NCBI GenBank assembly: GCA_018676275.1
Contig: JABHFC010000325.1
Location: 1-13,616 of the forward strand
Direction of reading: 5' to 3'
Origin: Gammaproteobacteria bacterium
GTDB lineage: Bacteria > Pseudomonadota > Gammaproteobacteria > Eutrophobiales > Eutrophobiaceae
Length of the DNA stretch: 13,616 nucleotides
A program made the position numbers and the translations under genes. The notes below the pieces were generated by a model that worked only from the letters and a program-made list of their open reading frames with translations, ran no database searches and was not told the DNA's origin. This document shows, piece by piece, positions 1-7,868 of the stretch (position 1 is the first letter of the stretch; the number at the start of each line of letters is the position of its first letter).

Positions 1-15
1 ACAGGAGTTAAAGTT

Positions 16-882
16 ATGATTTGTACCTACCGTCGTTCAGCTCAATTATTTATTACCCTGGTATTGTTTTTATCAATATCCTGTCTCAACGTTTCAAGCG
101 CAGAAAGCTCTCCACGAGATGTATTTTTCTATTTCATTGAGAAATATGTGCGCTACATACAAAGCGAAACAGGAGAAATGAATCTTGATCGTTTTGGTTT
201 TGAATCATTCGTTTTCAGGACCGGGGCTGGTGAAGTAAATAACCCACACATTATAATACCGGAAGATAAAGGCAAGATTGATCTCAAAAATGGTGGTAGG
301 GTTTTTATATTTAATGATGGTTCCCATGATTCCCAACAGGCATTGAACAATAATTACCCTGATGGTAGTTACTACATTTCTTTTTCAACACCGCATAGAA
401 AAATTCAAAATCAGCCCTTAGATATTTCGGGCACGGGAAAACTCTCTGACTACCCACCATTGCCGAAAGTTCAGCTATGGCAAGGTGGTGAAAAAGCAAA
501 TCCTGGAAATCTTGATGTGAATAAGGATCTAACTATCACCTGGACACCGTTTAATACTGCCAGGAAGGACCCAAACAATATTCTGGATGATTTTATTCTG
601 TTATTACTTGAAGATTGCGAGGAAAATCTGCTGGGAACCAGTGGTTTGCCCTTTACCGATGAATATCTACATGCAGGAGATACGACCTATACTTTTCAGC
701 CCGGTATATTATTACCTGACAGGGCCTACACATTGGAAGTAGAGCATTTGCGTATAACAGATACGGTCATCAGTAACGACATACCTGGTCTGGGTGTATA
801 CGCAAGTGCCACAAAAGTGGAGATTCAAACGACTGGGGAAGCCAGCGTTTTGTCTTGTGAGGAACAGAAACAAAAGGGTTGA
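16..882 (+). CDS. Exported protein of unknown function, paralogue of the 9751-10602 gene
   Basis: I do not recognise a named family for this 288-residue protein. A Sec signal peptide (hydrophobic core about residues 11-23, likely cut near SSA-ES at 29) predicts export. The ATG follows AGGAG with 8 nt spacing, so the start is well supported. It aligns end to end by eye with the 283-residue protein encoded at 9751-10602. Shared landmarks are a [FY]PxGxY motif (YPDGSY at 114-119), LTIxWxPF (172-179), ILDD (189-192), an EDC motif (Cys201), LPF (211-213) and a VEH[LI] strand (242-245). Each protein has a second Cys near its C-terminus (Cys281 here), so a Cys201-Cys281 disulfide is plausible. The composition suggests a beta-rich fold. 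It is convergent with the TPR gene, 43 bp away, and its promoter lies outside the window. Coding status is very secure; function is unknown. Confidence 0.85.
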   Translation: MICTYRRSAQLFITLVLFLSISCLNVSSAESSPRDVFFYFIEKYVRYIQSETGEMNLDRFGFESFVFRTGAGEVNNPHIIIPEDKGKIDLKNGGRVFIFNDGSHDSQQALNNNYPDGSYYISFSTPHRKIQNQPLDISGTGKLSDYPPLPKVQLWQGGEKANPGNLDVNKDLTITWTPFNTARKDPNNILDDFILLLLEDCEENLLGTSGLPFTDEYLHAGDTTYTFQPGILLPDRAYTLEVEHLRITDTVISNDIPGLGVYASATKVEIQTTGEASVLSCEEQKQKG

Positions 883-925
883 AACAGGTAAAAGCCAGTT
901 AATGTCAGAACATTATTTCTTTGTA

Positions 926-2044
926 TTAATGTTTCTTCGACAGAATATCAGCTACGACTTTTTCAAATTTGAGGGCGCGACCGCGAGCAAGTCCGGATTC
1001 GATTCGCTCTGCTGGAAATTCTTTTTGCAAAAGTGCCAGTGTAGGATCAGCAAACATATGCAATGCTTCTTTTGGCGCAGCTGAATGCGCATACACCAGA
1101 CCTAGTAAGTCCAGGGCGCGCTCGGTCTCACCTGCATCGGCAGCAATTTCCGCAAGCGCAGCCAGTATTTCAAGGGCTGCTGGTATAGCATTAATTTCCA
1201 CTGCCATTTTAAGAGAACGCTCATAATGCTGTAGCGCTGTTTGTGTATCGCCCATCATCGTCATGACATGACCTAAATTATGGATCACCATTGTCATGCC
1301 AAAACGATTATCGATGGACTCGTAAATACCTAGCGCCTGCTGGTAATGCTTGATAGCGGTTTCATATTGACCATTCAGTCGTGCATTCTCGCCAAGAATA
1401 TTACGTGCACGACCTTCTGTTGATGGATCTTCTGCTTTTTGTGCAATCGCTACGGCGTCAAGAAGTTCGCGTTCAGCTTGTTTGAAATTTTTATTTAGCG
1501 CAGCAATTGCACCTAACCATAACCTGGCGAAAGCCAGTTTAGGTAGATCATTAATGGCGGTTGTCAGGACAACTGCTTTCTGCAGGTGTGAAGTTGCAGA
1601 CTCGAACAGGCCTTGTTTGAATGCATTTTGTCCCAGTTTAACCAGTGCCTCTGCGGCCAATTCATCTTGATGCAGACGGTCAGCAGTCTCCAGACAAACC
1701 AACAAACTTTCATCAGCTTCGGGCCAGTGCCCCTGTTCAATGTAGACAGCACCTAGCTGACAATTCAGAGTGGCAATTTTAACCTGGGGTTCATTTTCCA
1801 GATGTTCATTCAGCAGTTCTAATGCACTTTTCAAATCTGCAAGAGCTTCAACGTATCTACGTTGTTCTGTTGCCTGCCGGGCGGACTGACTGAGTTGTTC
1901 AACCTTAATCAGTCTTTCATTTAGTTTTTGATAAGACACTGCATTCCCGTCTTCAGCAATTACATTGGGTATCATGTTCAGACATAAGCTGAAAAAAAGT
2001 AAGTAACGACACAATCCGGTTTTAATCAAGTAATGTTCAGCCAT
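926..2044 (-). CDS. Exported tetratricopeptide-repeat protein, like the C-terminal domain of AfsR/LuxR-type regulators
   Basis: This is a 372-residue protein starting at the ATG at 2044. The reading frame extends further upstream, but this start puts a signal peptide at the N-terminus (core about residues 14-29, cut near VIA-ED) and lies 7 bp after the stop of the upstream esterase gene. I see at least five to six TPR-like helix pairs with an even 40-residue period, beginning near residues 91, 131, 171, 211, 251 and 291 (LGAVYIEQGHWPEA, LGENARLNGQYETA, LGHVMTMMGDTQTA). The tail (DLLGLVYAH..., then GLARGRALKFEKVVADIL) resembles the end of the TPR domain of AfsR/SARP and large LuxR regulators, but there is no DNA-binding, ATPase or other effector domain. 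It is probably a periplasmic protein-protein interaction module, last in the esterase operon. I see no strong Shine-Dalgarno sequence, so translational coupling is likely. Confidence 0.85.
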   Translation of the reverse strand: MAEHYLIKTGLCRYLLFFSLCLNMIPNVIAEDGNAVSYQKLNERLIKVEQLSQSARQATEQRRYVEALADLKSALELLNEHLENEPQVKIATLNCQLGAVYIEQGHWPEADESLLVCLETADRLHQDELAAEALVKLGQNAFKQGLFESATSHLQKAVVLTTAINDLPKLAFARLWLGAIAALNKNFKQAERELLDAVAIAQKAEDPSTEGRARNILGENARLNGQYETAIKHYQQALGIYESIDNRFGMTMVIHNLGHVMTMMGDTQTALQHYERSLKMAVEINAIPAALEILAALAEIAADAGETERALDLLGLVYAHSAAPKEALHMFADPTLALLQKEFPAERIESGLARGRALKFEKVVADILSKKH

Positions 2045-2051
2045 TACGATT

Positions 2052-3662
2052 TTATTTACATTCAAAATTCTCTGCCTTGTTGGTGCTGCCTTTACCAACA
2101 TAGCTGGCAACTTTAGGATAAGGGCAAAGAGGACGGCTACGGGTAACTTTACTTCCTTTCAGGCGTTTGCCAATGATTCTGTCTGGCGCATGTCCAGCTT
2201 CTACCCAGTTAATGAGACTGGTCATACCATCAAAACGATCGACGTTATAACCTCCCTTGCAATGAAACATGCCGGGGATCATAAACAGGCGTGCAAATTT
2301 AGAGGTGTCAGGACCTGTGGTTTGTAGTACTTCGTCGTAGTATTTTTTAATGAAGTAGGGATTAACACCTACATCTCCCCAACCAGTATAAAGGAGCAAT
2401 TTACCACCTCGTTGTTGGTAAGGACTCAAATCGGTTTCTCTACCCGACAGCATGGCTGCCTTCACATCCAATTTCGGCAGTGCTGTTTCCAGCTCAAGTG
2501 CACGCCAGTCGAATTCCGGTTCATCCGTATCAAATAACACGTAGCGAAACCAGCTATCCATGATCAATTGTGATACAACAAGGCCTCGTTTATCCGGTAT
2601 TACCCTGCCTTCCCATGCAGAAGCAGGTGAGCTCGGGATAAATGAGTGTCGCTTATATGATAAGCCCGTTAGTTCCGCGCCAAGCGGCAGGCCAGGTGCG
2701 ATTTCTCTTCCTTGATATTGCATACCTCCGTAAGCCCGGCTTAGCCCGGAAATTTCCCTATCGGTAAATCCTTTTTTACCCGAGTTATCACGAGGCAGAT
2801 CCCGTTCGGGCTTGAAATCAATAGAAGCGGGATTATTGATGACACCATCCTTTACTCCATCCATTTCGTCGTATTTTTTCATGATAATTTTACCCAGCAT
2901 TGTCAGGCGCTTATTATCAAACTGCATGATTTCCTGTGCTTTATTTATATTCCAGAAATACAACAGCAAGTTGGCTGGATCGGAAACAGGTGCACCAGCG
3001 AGGATGCCGTCGAAGTCATCCGGGAAACGTTGTGCTGCTTTTAGCCCCTGTCCGCCACCAGTGGAGCAACCATCGAAATAGGAATACGCGGCCTCGCGAC
3101 CATAATAGCTTTCGATCATCTGTTTGACGACGATCGTATTCAGATGCAGGGAACGATAGCCGAAATCCAGTTCCCGTTGCAGGTTATTTTTAGCCCATGT
3201 GCCACCTTGAAAGGATGCTCGATCATGACCCATATTGCTGAAGCTGGCGACGAATCCACGGCGAACTGCAGCATTCCTGATATCTTTTCCATAATAATCA
3301 TAGATAGATTCTCCCCCATCATTACCATTACCATGGATATATAAACGCCTGTTCCAGTTGGAAGGAAATTGCACTACAAACTGTATCTCAGGTGCGATAA
3401 CACCATAGACAAGACAATGTTCGGGGACATCGTCTTTCGCTGCAGTAAGCGTTGCGGAAATTATACTCACGTTTGCATCTGAACTATTTAGCAGAGCCTG
3501 ACAGTTCAGCAAAGGATGTGCAGGGGAAAAGGAATATTTTACTTTTGACTCTACTGCGTTTGTGAAACTGGAACCGTTTCCAAAAGCGGCAATAGTTGGA
3601 GAAAGGCTTGTGAGTATTGCAAAAGACAATATCGTCACAAAAGTTGTTGTCAATAGTTTCAT
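2052..3662 (-). CDS. Exported tannase/feruloyl esterase family hydrolase (paralogue A)
   Basis: This 536-residue member of the tannase/feruloyl-esterase family (alpha/beta hydrolase; the family also contains MHETase) would hydrolyse ester bonds of phenolic or aromatic acid esters outside the cytoplasm. A signal peptide covers about residues 1-25. The family's CS-D-HC catalytic arrangement is complete: Cys199-Ser200 in GCSTGGGQG, Asp430 in GWGDVG and His467-Cys468 in GMFHC, where the two Cys residues normally form the disulfide that ties Ser to His. A calcium-loop-like segment (DEMDGVKDGVINNP) gives Asp265, Asp268 and Asp272. Conserved Cys54 and Cys83 and a C-terminal Cys513/Cys535 pair suggest more disulfides. 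Unlike paralogues B and C, the nucleophile loop has Gly204 where they have Arg, so specificity may differ. The start has a strong AAGGTGA ribosome site and overlaps the upstream stop as ATGA. The substrate is not determined. Confidence 0.93.
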   Translation of the reverse strand: MKLLTTTFVTILSFAILTSLSPTIAAFGNGSSFTNAVESKVKYSFSPAHPLLNCQALLNSSDANVSIISATLTAAKDDVPEHCLVYGVIAPEIQFVVQFPSNWNRRLYIHGNGNDGGESIYDYYGKDIRNAAVRRGFVASFSNMGHDRASFQGGTWAKNNLQRELDFGYRSLHLNTIVVKQMIESYYGREAAYSYFDGCSTGGGQGLKAAQRFPDDFDGILAGAPVSDPANLLLYFWNINKAQEIMQFDNKRLTMLGKIIMKKYDEMDGVKDGVINNPASIDFKPERDLPRDNSGKKGFTDREISGLSRAYGGMQYQGREIAPGLPLGAELTGLSYKRHSFIPSSPASAWEGRVIPDKRGLVVSQLIMDSWFRYVLFDTDEPEFDWRALELETALPKLDVKAAMLSGRETDLSPYQQRGGKLLLYTGWGDVGVNPYFIKKYYDEVLQTTGPDTSKFARLFMIPGMFHCKGGYNVDRFDGMTSLINWVEAGHAPDRIIGKRLKGSKVTRSRPLCPYPKVASYVGKGSTNKAENFECK

Positions 3663-5296
3663 TTTTTATTCACCTTTTTATTCGGAAGTGCACAGACAAA
3701 ATTTTCTGCTTTATCAGTACTACCTCGTTTTCTATATCTGGCTACTTGCGGGTAGGGGCATAAAGGACGTGTACGTACAACTTTACCTTCTTCGATACGC
3801 GCCGCATCAATGCGATCGGGGGAGAGCCCTGCTTCCACCCAGTCTATCAAGGTAGTCATCACATCAAAGTGATCGACGTTACGACCGCCACTGCAGTGAA
3901 ACATACCGGGTACCATGAAAGTACGAAAGAATGACTGTGTGTCCAGCCCCATGGTTTGCATTACCTGCTCATAATACTGCACGGTCATAATAGGGCTGAC
4001 GCCGACATCAGCCCAACCATGATACATAAGTATTTTATTTCCTCGATCCATATAAGGACTGAGGTCTTTGCTTTTGGCGTTCATTATGTGACCCATTGTC
4101 TGCATCAGCTCCAGATCATTTTTCAAATCCAGCTGCTGCCAGTCGTAATCAGGGTTATCTGTAGGAAAAGCCATGTACTTAAGCCAGGACTCCAGAATCT
4201 CGAGGGTCATGTTGTAGCCTGAACCTTCCTGATAAACACGTGCTGACCAGGGAGATGCTTCATTGCTTTTTTCATAGGTTCGGCCGGCATCACGGACGCC
4301 AGGTAACTCCGCCCCGATCGGCAGGCCCGGTGCAATTTGTTTGTTCTCAATTCTTGGGCCTTGATATATGCGCGTGAAGGCTTCAATTTCCTCATCAGTG
4401 AAACCCTGTTCACCCGAGGCGTCACGAGGTAAATCCCGTGCCGGTTCAAAATCAATCGCGAGAGGATTATCGATTACCCGATCGTTAACCCCATCTACGC
4501 TATCAAATTCATCCATTATGAAATTGCCTAGCATTCTGACACGCTCTGCCGTAAGCGTTGTCTTCGCTGTTGTTTCCTGGTTCCACCATGATTGCATTTC
4601 AATCGCGGGTAAATCGTAGAAGGGCGCCCCCACAGCGATACCATCAAAGTCACCCGGGAAACGTTGTGCTGCAACCAGGCCCTGACGGCCACCGCCAGAA
4701 CACCCTTCAAAATAGGAGAATGCAGGCGCTTTGCCATAGTAAAGTACACTCAGTTGTTTCGCGATCACGGCAGTTAAATGTATAGAGCGGTAACCGTAGT
4801 CAATTTCTTTCTGAATATTGTTATGCGCCCAGGAAGCGAAATGCGCATCCTCACCGTGACCAGTATTGGTAAAGGCGGTAACAAAACCAAGACGCCGTGC
4901 TTTGGCTCTGTCTTCCACGGCATAATCACTGATAACAGACTGACCACCAAAACCACCGTTGCCGATCATATACAGTCGTCGATTCCATTTTGCCGGCAAG
5001 TTTACGATGTATTGTATTTCCGGGGCAATCACACCATGGATTTCACAATGTTCAACTGCCCCCCCTTCGGCCGGAATCAGTCTTGCAGAGATAACACTAT
5101 GGTTAACATCACTTATACGATTGAAGTCACCGCAATTGGCGATAGGAGTGGAGGAGGTGCTTATATAATTAACAAGACCTTTGCCCACCGCGGTGAAACT
5201 GGCACCGTTGACGTCTGCTGCCTCTGTATCAAGCGGCTTGAAAAGAAACAGGCAGCAGACAGCTGCAATAGAATGATAAGTTTTTAGTGAAGTCAT
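3659..5296 (-). CDS. Exported tannase/feruloyl esterase family hydrolase (paralogue B)
   Basis: This is the middle of three tandem paralogues, 545 residues from the ATG at 5296. I prefer that start to the ATG at 5308 because it makes an ATGA overlap with the upstream stop, the same junction type as B to A. It also places the catalytic residues at exactly the numbers seen in paralogue A: Cys199-Ser200 (GCSGGGRQG), Asp430 (GWADVG) and His467-Cys468 (GMFHC). A signal peptide covers about residues 1-27 (TEA-AD). The calcium-loop-like Asp265, Asp268 and Asp272 remain, but the following residue is Arg (DGVNDRVIDNP) where A and C have Gly. It resembles paralogue C more than A, for example in the shared IAVGAPFYDL and SFFRTFM segments. 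Its role is extracytoplasmic hydrolysis of an ester, probably aromatic, by family inference. The substrate is unknown. Confidence 0.93.
   Translation of the reverse strand: MTSLKTYHSIAAVCCLFLFKPLDTEAADVNGASFTAVGKGLVNYISTSSTPIANCGDFNRISDVNHSVISARLIPAEGGAVEHCEIHGVIAPEIQYIVNLPAKWNRRLYMIGNGGFGGQSVISDYAVEDRAKARRLGFVTAFTNTGHGEDAHFASWAHNNIQKEIDYGYRSIHLTAVIAKQLSVLYYGKAPAFSYFEGCSGGGRQGLVAAQRFPGDFDGIAVGAPFYDLPAIEMQSWWNQETTAKTTLTAERVRMLGNFIMDEFDSVDGVNDRVIDNPLAIDFEPARDLPRDASGEQGFTDEEIEAFTRIYQGPRIENKQIAPGLPIGAELPGVRDAGRTYEKSNEASPWSARVYQEGSGYNMTLEILESWLKYMAFPTDNPDYDWQQLDLKNDLELMQTMGHIMNAKSKDLSPYMDRGNKILMYHGWADVGVSPIMTVQYYEQVMQTMGLDTQSFFRTFMVPGMFHCSGGRNVDHFDVMTTLIDWVEAGLSPDRIDAARIEEGKVVRTRPLCPYPQVARYRKRGSTDKAENFVCALPNKKVNKK
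3670..3676 (-). promoter_or_regulatory. Ribosome binding site of esterase A inside the end of esterase B
   Basis: AAGGTGA on the minus strand, 7 nt before the ATG at 3662, is the clearest ribosome site in the operon. It lies in the last codons of paralogue B, so A can be translated both by re-initiation at the ATGA overlap and on its own. Confidence 0.75.
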
Positions 5297-6954
5297 GGTG
5301 TTACACATTTGAAATTTTCAGCCTGGTTTATATCACCTTCGCCTTTGTAGCGAGCTACCTGTGGGTAAGGACAAAGAGGGCGAGTCCGGGTGATTTGATC
5401 ATTTTCTACAGATGATGCGGTAATGCTCTCTGGCATAATACCGGCTTCGACCCAGTTGATTAAATTTGTCATCGTGTCAAAGCGGTCCACATTCCGACCT
5501 CCGTTACAATGAAACATACCCGGTATCATAAAGGTACGAAAAAATGATTGCGTTTGTACACTCCCCATTGTTCGCATGACCTCCTCGTAATATTGCACCG
5601 TCATAATGGGACTTACACCAATGTCAGACCAACCGTGGTACATGAGTAATTTCCCGCCACGATTCTTATAGTCATGTAGATCGGGGTTATCTGCGTTGAA
5701 AATGGCTGACATAGGTTGCATCCGCGACCAGTCTTTTTCCATATCCAGTTTTGTCCAATCAAACTCCGGGTCATCATTATTGAAGGCCATATATCGAAGC
5801 CAGGGGATTAGTATGTCCAGTTGTTGGTTATAGCCTGATATGTCAGGGTAGAGACGTGAATTCCAGGGCGATAAGCGCGGCGATTTATCGGCGGTGCGAC
5901 CAGCATCGCGCTTGCCCGCCAGTTCTGCTCCAATCACTATTCCAGGTGCGATTGCATTACCCTGCAGACGCGGGCCGGAATATAATTTGGTCAGGGTTTC
6001 GAGCTCAGCTCTGGTAAATCCCTGTTGACCGTTTTTATCTCTGGGTAGATCACGTGCAGGTTTGAAGTCGATTGCCAGTGGATTGCTGATAACACCATCT
6101 TTGAGACCATCAAGATCATCAAATTTGTCCATAATAATATTGCCCAGTAATACTACTTTCTCAGGGCTAAGTGGTGTCACTGCCAGGGCCTTCTGATTGT
6201 GCCAGTACTGCATAAGAATGCCTGCCAGGTCATAAAATGGAGCACCCACTGCGATACCATCAAAATCGTCCGGGAAACGCTGCGCCGCAACCAAACCCTG
6301 GCGACCACCGCCTGAACAACCGTCAAAATAGGAATAGGTGGCAGGTTTGGAATAATATGTTTTTATTAATCGTTTTGCTGTTTCGATACTTAAATGTACG
6401 GCACGAAACCCATAGTCGACTTCTTTTTCCAGATCGTTATAGGCCCAGCTAGCATTATGTCCATCGGCACGATTGTGACCCGTGTCAGTAAAAAGAGTAG
6501 CAAACCCTTCTTGTAGAGCAGGATTTGATAATCTGGTTCCATAGGCGCCTGTGACCGACTGCCCCCCATAACCACCATTGCCATGCATGTATATACGCTG
6601 GTTCCAGGTATCGGGTAACTTTAGTACGAACTGGATCTTGGGCTTAATGAATCCATGGATGATACATATAGCTGGAGTGTTATCGTTTGGCTTACCAACA
6701 GTCGCAGAAATTATGCTGAAGTTTGGGTCACTTTGTTCTACCAGTGTCGTACATTGTTGTGCTGGCTGTAAATTCGCAGCACTTAATTCCACCTGCAGTT
6801 CGGATAAGTCAAGAAAATTACCGCCATGAGTGGCCTGGGCGAGGACAAGCGATGATAAAAACATGCTGTAAATACCGATATAATACTTTAATAAATACAG
6901 AGAGCTGTGAGCAAGACTTGATGATAAAGACGTTGAGAAATGTCTACCGCGCAT
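5293..6954 (-). CDS. Exported tannase/feruloyl esterase family hydrolase (paralogue C), first gene of the operon
   Basis: This is the promoter-proximal esterase, 553 residues if started at the ATG at 6954. Other in-frame starts are TTG 6993, ATG 6972 and ATG 6864. The last would leave only about 11 residues before the AQA cleavage-like site, too short for a signal peptide, and none has a clear ribosome site. The N-terminus is a long signal peptide with its core ending in LVLAQA. With the 6954 start the catalytic residues are Cys213-Ser214 (GCSGGGRQG), Asp444 (GWSDIG) and His482-Cys483 (GMFHC). The calcium loop DDLDGLKDGVISNP is intact. The C-terminal PLCPYPQVARY and AENFKC motifs match paralogues A and B. 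It is transcribed leftward with B, A and the TPR gene from the 6955-7176 control region. The family call is very secure; the exact start and substrate are not. Confidence 0.92.
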   Translation of the reverse strand: MRGRHFSTSLSSSLAHSSLYLLKYYIGIYSMFLSSLVLAQATHGGNFLDLSELQVELSAANLQPAQQCTTLVEQSDPNFSIISATVGKPNDNTPAICIIHGFIKPKIQFVLKLPDTWNQRIYMHGNGGYGGQSVTGAYGTRLSNPALQEGFATLFTDTGHNRADGHNASWAYNDLEKEVDYGFRAVHLSIETAKRLIKTYYSKPATYSYFDGCSGGGRQGLVAAQRFPDDFDGIAVGAPFYDLAGILMQYWHNQKALAVTPLSPEKVVLLGNIIMDKFDDLDGLKDGVISNPLAIDFKPARDLPRDKNGQQGFTRAELETLTKLYSGPRLQGNAIAPGIVIGAELAGKRDAGRTADKSPRLSPWNSRLYPDISGYNQQLDILIPWLRYMAFNNDDPEFDWTKLDMEKDWSRMQPMSAIFNADNPDLHDYKNRGGKLLMYHGWSDIGVSPIMTVQYYEEVMRTMGSVQTQSFFRTFMIPGMFHCNGGRNVDRFDTMTNLINWVEAGIMPESITASSVENDQITRTRPLCPYPQVARYKGEGDINQAENFKCVTP

Positions 6955-6980
6955 AGTGAGCTGTCTGTTCATTGGAGTGA

Positions 6981-6994
6981 ATACTGTATACAAT
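6981..6994. promoter_or_regulatory. Candidate GntR operator, copy 1 (ATACTGTATACAAT)
   Basis: This 14-bp element contains the perfect palindrome TGTATACA (6985-6992). It recurs with one mismatch at 10677-10690, in the other divergent control region of the window. It sits just downstream of the predicted esterase-operon transcript start and about 185 bp from the GntR gene. GTATAC-centred palindromes are typical in style for GntR/FCD regulators, so this is the likeliest binding site. Assignment to the regulator at 7177 is inference. Confidence 0.5.
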
Positions 6995-7004
6995 GATAAT
7001 CAAT

Positions 7005-7032
7005 ACTATAGCCGGGATCAATGTGATCTGAA
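7005..7032 (-). promoter_or_regulatory. Candidate sigma70 promoter of the esterase operon
   Basis: On the minus strand there is a TTCAGA -35-like box (7027-7032), a 16-nt spacer and a TATAGT -10-like box (7005-7010). This places the transcript start near 6998, upstream of the candidate start codons at 6972 and 6954. The -35 box falls inside the TGATCT/AGATCA inverted repeat, and the GTATAC palindrome lies just downstream of the start site. Both positions suit repression. The call rests only on consensus matching. Confidence 0.4.
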
Positions 7033-7049
7033 CGGAGATCAGATCTGAT
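7024..7049. promoter_or_regulatory. Nested dyads over the esterase -35 region
   Basis: Two overlapping symmetric elements are visible. TGATCT-N6-AGATCA (7024-7041) is a 6-bp inverted repeat. ATCAGATCTGAT (7038-7049) is a perfect 12-bp palindrome. Four GATC sites fall within 30 bp (7016, 7025, 7037 and 7042). The dyads differ in sequence from the GTATAC element, so they may bind a second protein, or Dam methylation may affect access. No ligand or regulator can be named. Confidence 0.4.
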
Positions 7050-7176
7050 ATTTTGTTGCGCAGGAAAGATGTGCTTAGTTGCTTCAAAGCATAGATTTTT
7101 AGTGGCAAGATGTGCAGCTTTACAGATTTGATGGTTCTTAAAACGTAAACGGTTATTTCAAATACAGGGTGATAGC

Positions 7177-7848
7177 ATGGATAAAGGTAAGGGCACTGTT
7201 GTTCAATCTGAACGATTGCGCGATCAAATTTACAGACTAATCAGGCAACAATTACGTCTTGGAGCTGTTGTGCCAGGAGAACGTCTTAAAGAGGTTTCAT
7301 TAGCAAAGAAACTGGGTGTATCACGCACACCCATACGTGAGGCTTTATTCCAACTTGCCAGTGATGGTCTACTGGTAGAGGCTGATCGGGGCTATATGCT
7401 ACCGATTCACACTGTTGAGGAAATAGTAGACAGACTCGAGATTCGCAAGTTACTGGAGCCTGAAATTATACGCCGCGCTTGTGCGGAAGCCACACCGAAA
7501 CAGATAAAAGCATTAGTGAAAGCCGTGGAAGAAGAAAAAAAATATATTGATGTAGTTGACCCTGGTAAGTTTATTGGTGCACACGCCCACTTTCGTGAGA
7601 TGCTTTTGAGTACGTGCAAAAATAGACTTCTCGCGCGCTCTGCAGAATTATATGACGATCAATATCAGAGTTTTCGCATCTGGGGTTTACAAGATCCCAA
7701 AAATCGAAAATTAACAGCCACATCACATGAAAAAATTTGTAACGCTATTAAAAGTAATAAGCCGAATGATGCGGACAAGACTTTTCAACAATTAATAAGT
7801 AAGGTTGAAGATTTACTCGAAGACTACCAGAAAGATATTGAGCAATAA
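7177..7848 (+). CDS. GntR family transcriptional regulator with FCD ligand-binding domain
   Basis: This 223-residue protein has a winged helix-turn-helix at about residues 11-75 (recognition region LAKKLGVSRTPIREAL, 42-57) followed by a helical FCD domain at about 80-217. That is the usual length and order for FCD-type GntR regulators, which typically sense an organic acid and release DNA when it is present. The ATG follows AGGGTGA. The gene is divergent from the esterase operon and followed by the cyclase and SDR genes, so it is probably the local regulator and may regulate itself. By eye, the metal site of typical FCD domains is altered. The D-x3-H pair reads His136...Arg140, His184 (SHEKI) is kept, and the last His is not evident (near Leu206). 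Ligand binding may therefore not use the usual metal. Confidence 0.88.
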   Translation: MDKGKGTVVQSERLRDQIYRLIRQQLRLGAVVPGERLKEVSLAKKLGVSRTPIREALFQLASDGLLVEADRGYMLPIHTVEEIVDRLEIRKLLEPEIIRRACAEATPKQIKALVKAVEEEKKYIDVVDPGKFIGAHAHFREMLLSTCKNRLLARSAELYDDQYQSFRIWGLQDPKNRKLTATSHEKICNAIKSNKPNDADKTFQQLISKVEDLLEDYQKDIEQ

Positions 7849-7868
7849 GATTTTATAATAACCGGTTT

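Noticed and set aside
64..100. Possible lipoprotein signal in the first gene (LSISC)
   Set aside because: The -3 residue is Ser rather than a hydrophobic residue, so the lipobox does not match; an ordinary signal peptidase site at SSA fits better.
883..925. Terminator search between the convergent genes
   Set aside because: No stem-loop followed by a T run is visible in these 43 bp.
794..1084. A 96-codon plus-strand frame across the end of the first gene and the TPR gene
   Set aside because: It overlaps two well-supported genes in other frames and shows no family features.
2045..2110. Longer start for the TPR gene inside esterase A
   Set aside because: It begins with TTG and puts 22 residues before a complete signal peptide; the ATG at 2044 fits operon spacing.
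4778..5287. A 169-codon open frame on the plus strand inside esterase B
   Set aside because: It is antisense to a gene with strong family motifs, has no recognisable domain or ribosome site, and its composition is that of a shadow frame.
6955..6993. Longer starts for esterase C (TTG 6993, ATG 6972)
   Set aside because: They lengthen an already long signal peptide and lie on or just next to the predicted operator; none has a ribosome site. ATG 6972 remains possible.
7080..7091. TGCTT-CA-AAGCA inverted repeat upstream of the regulator
   Set aside because: Arms of 5 bp with a 2-nt gap are expected by chance and it does not match the other operator-like elements.
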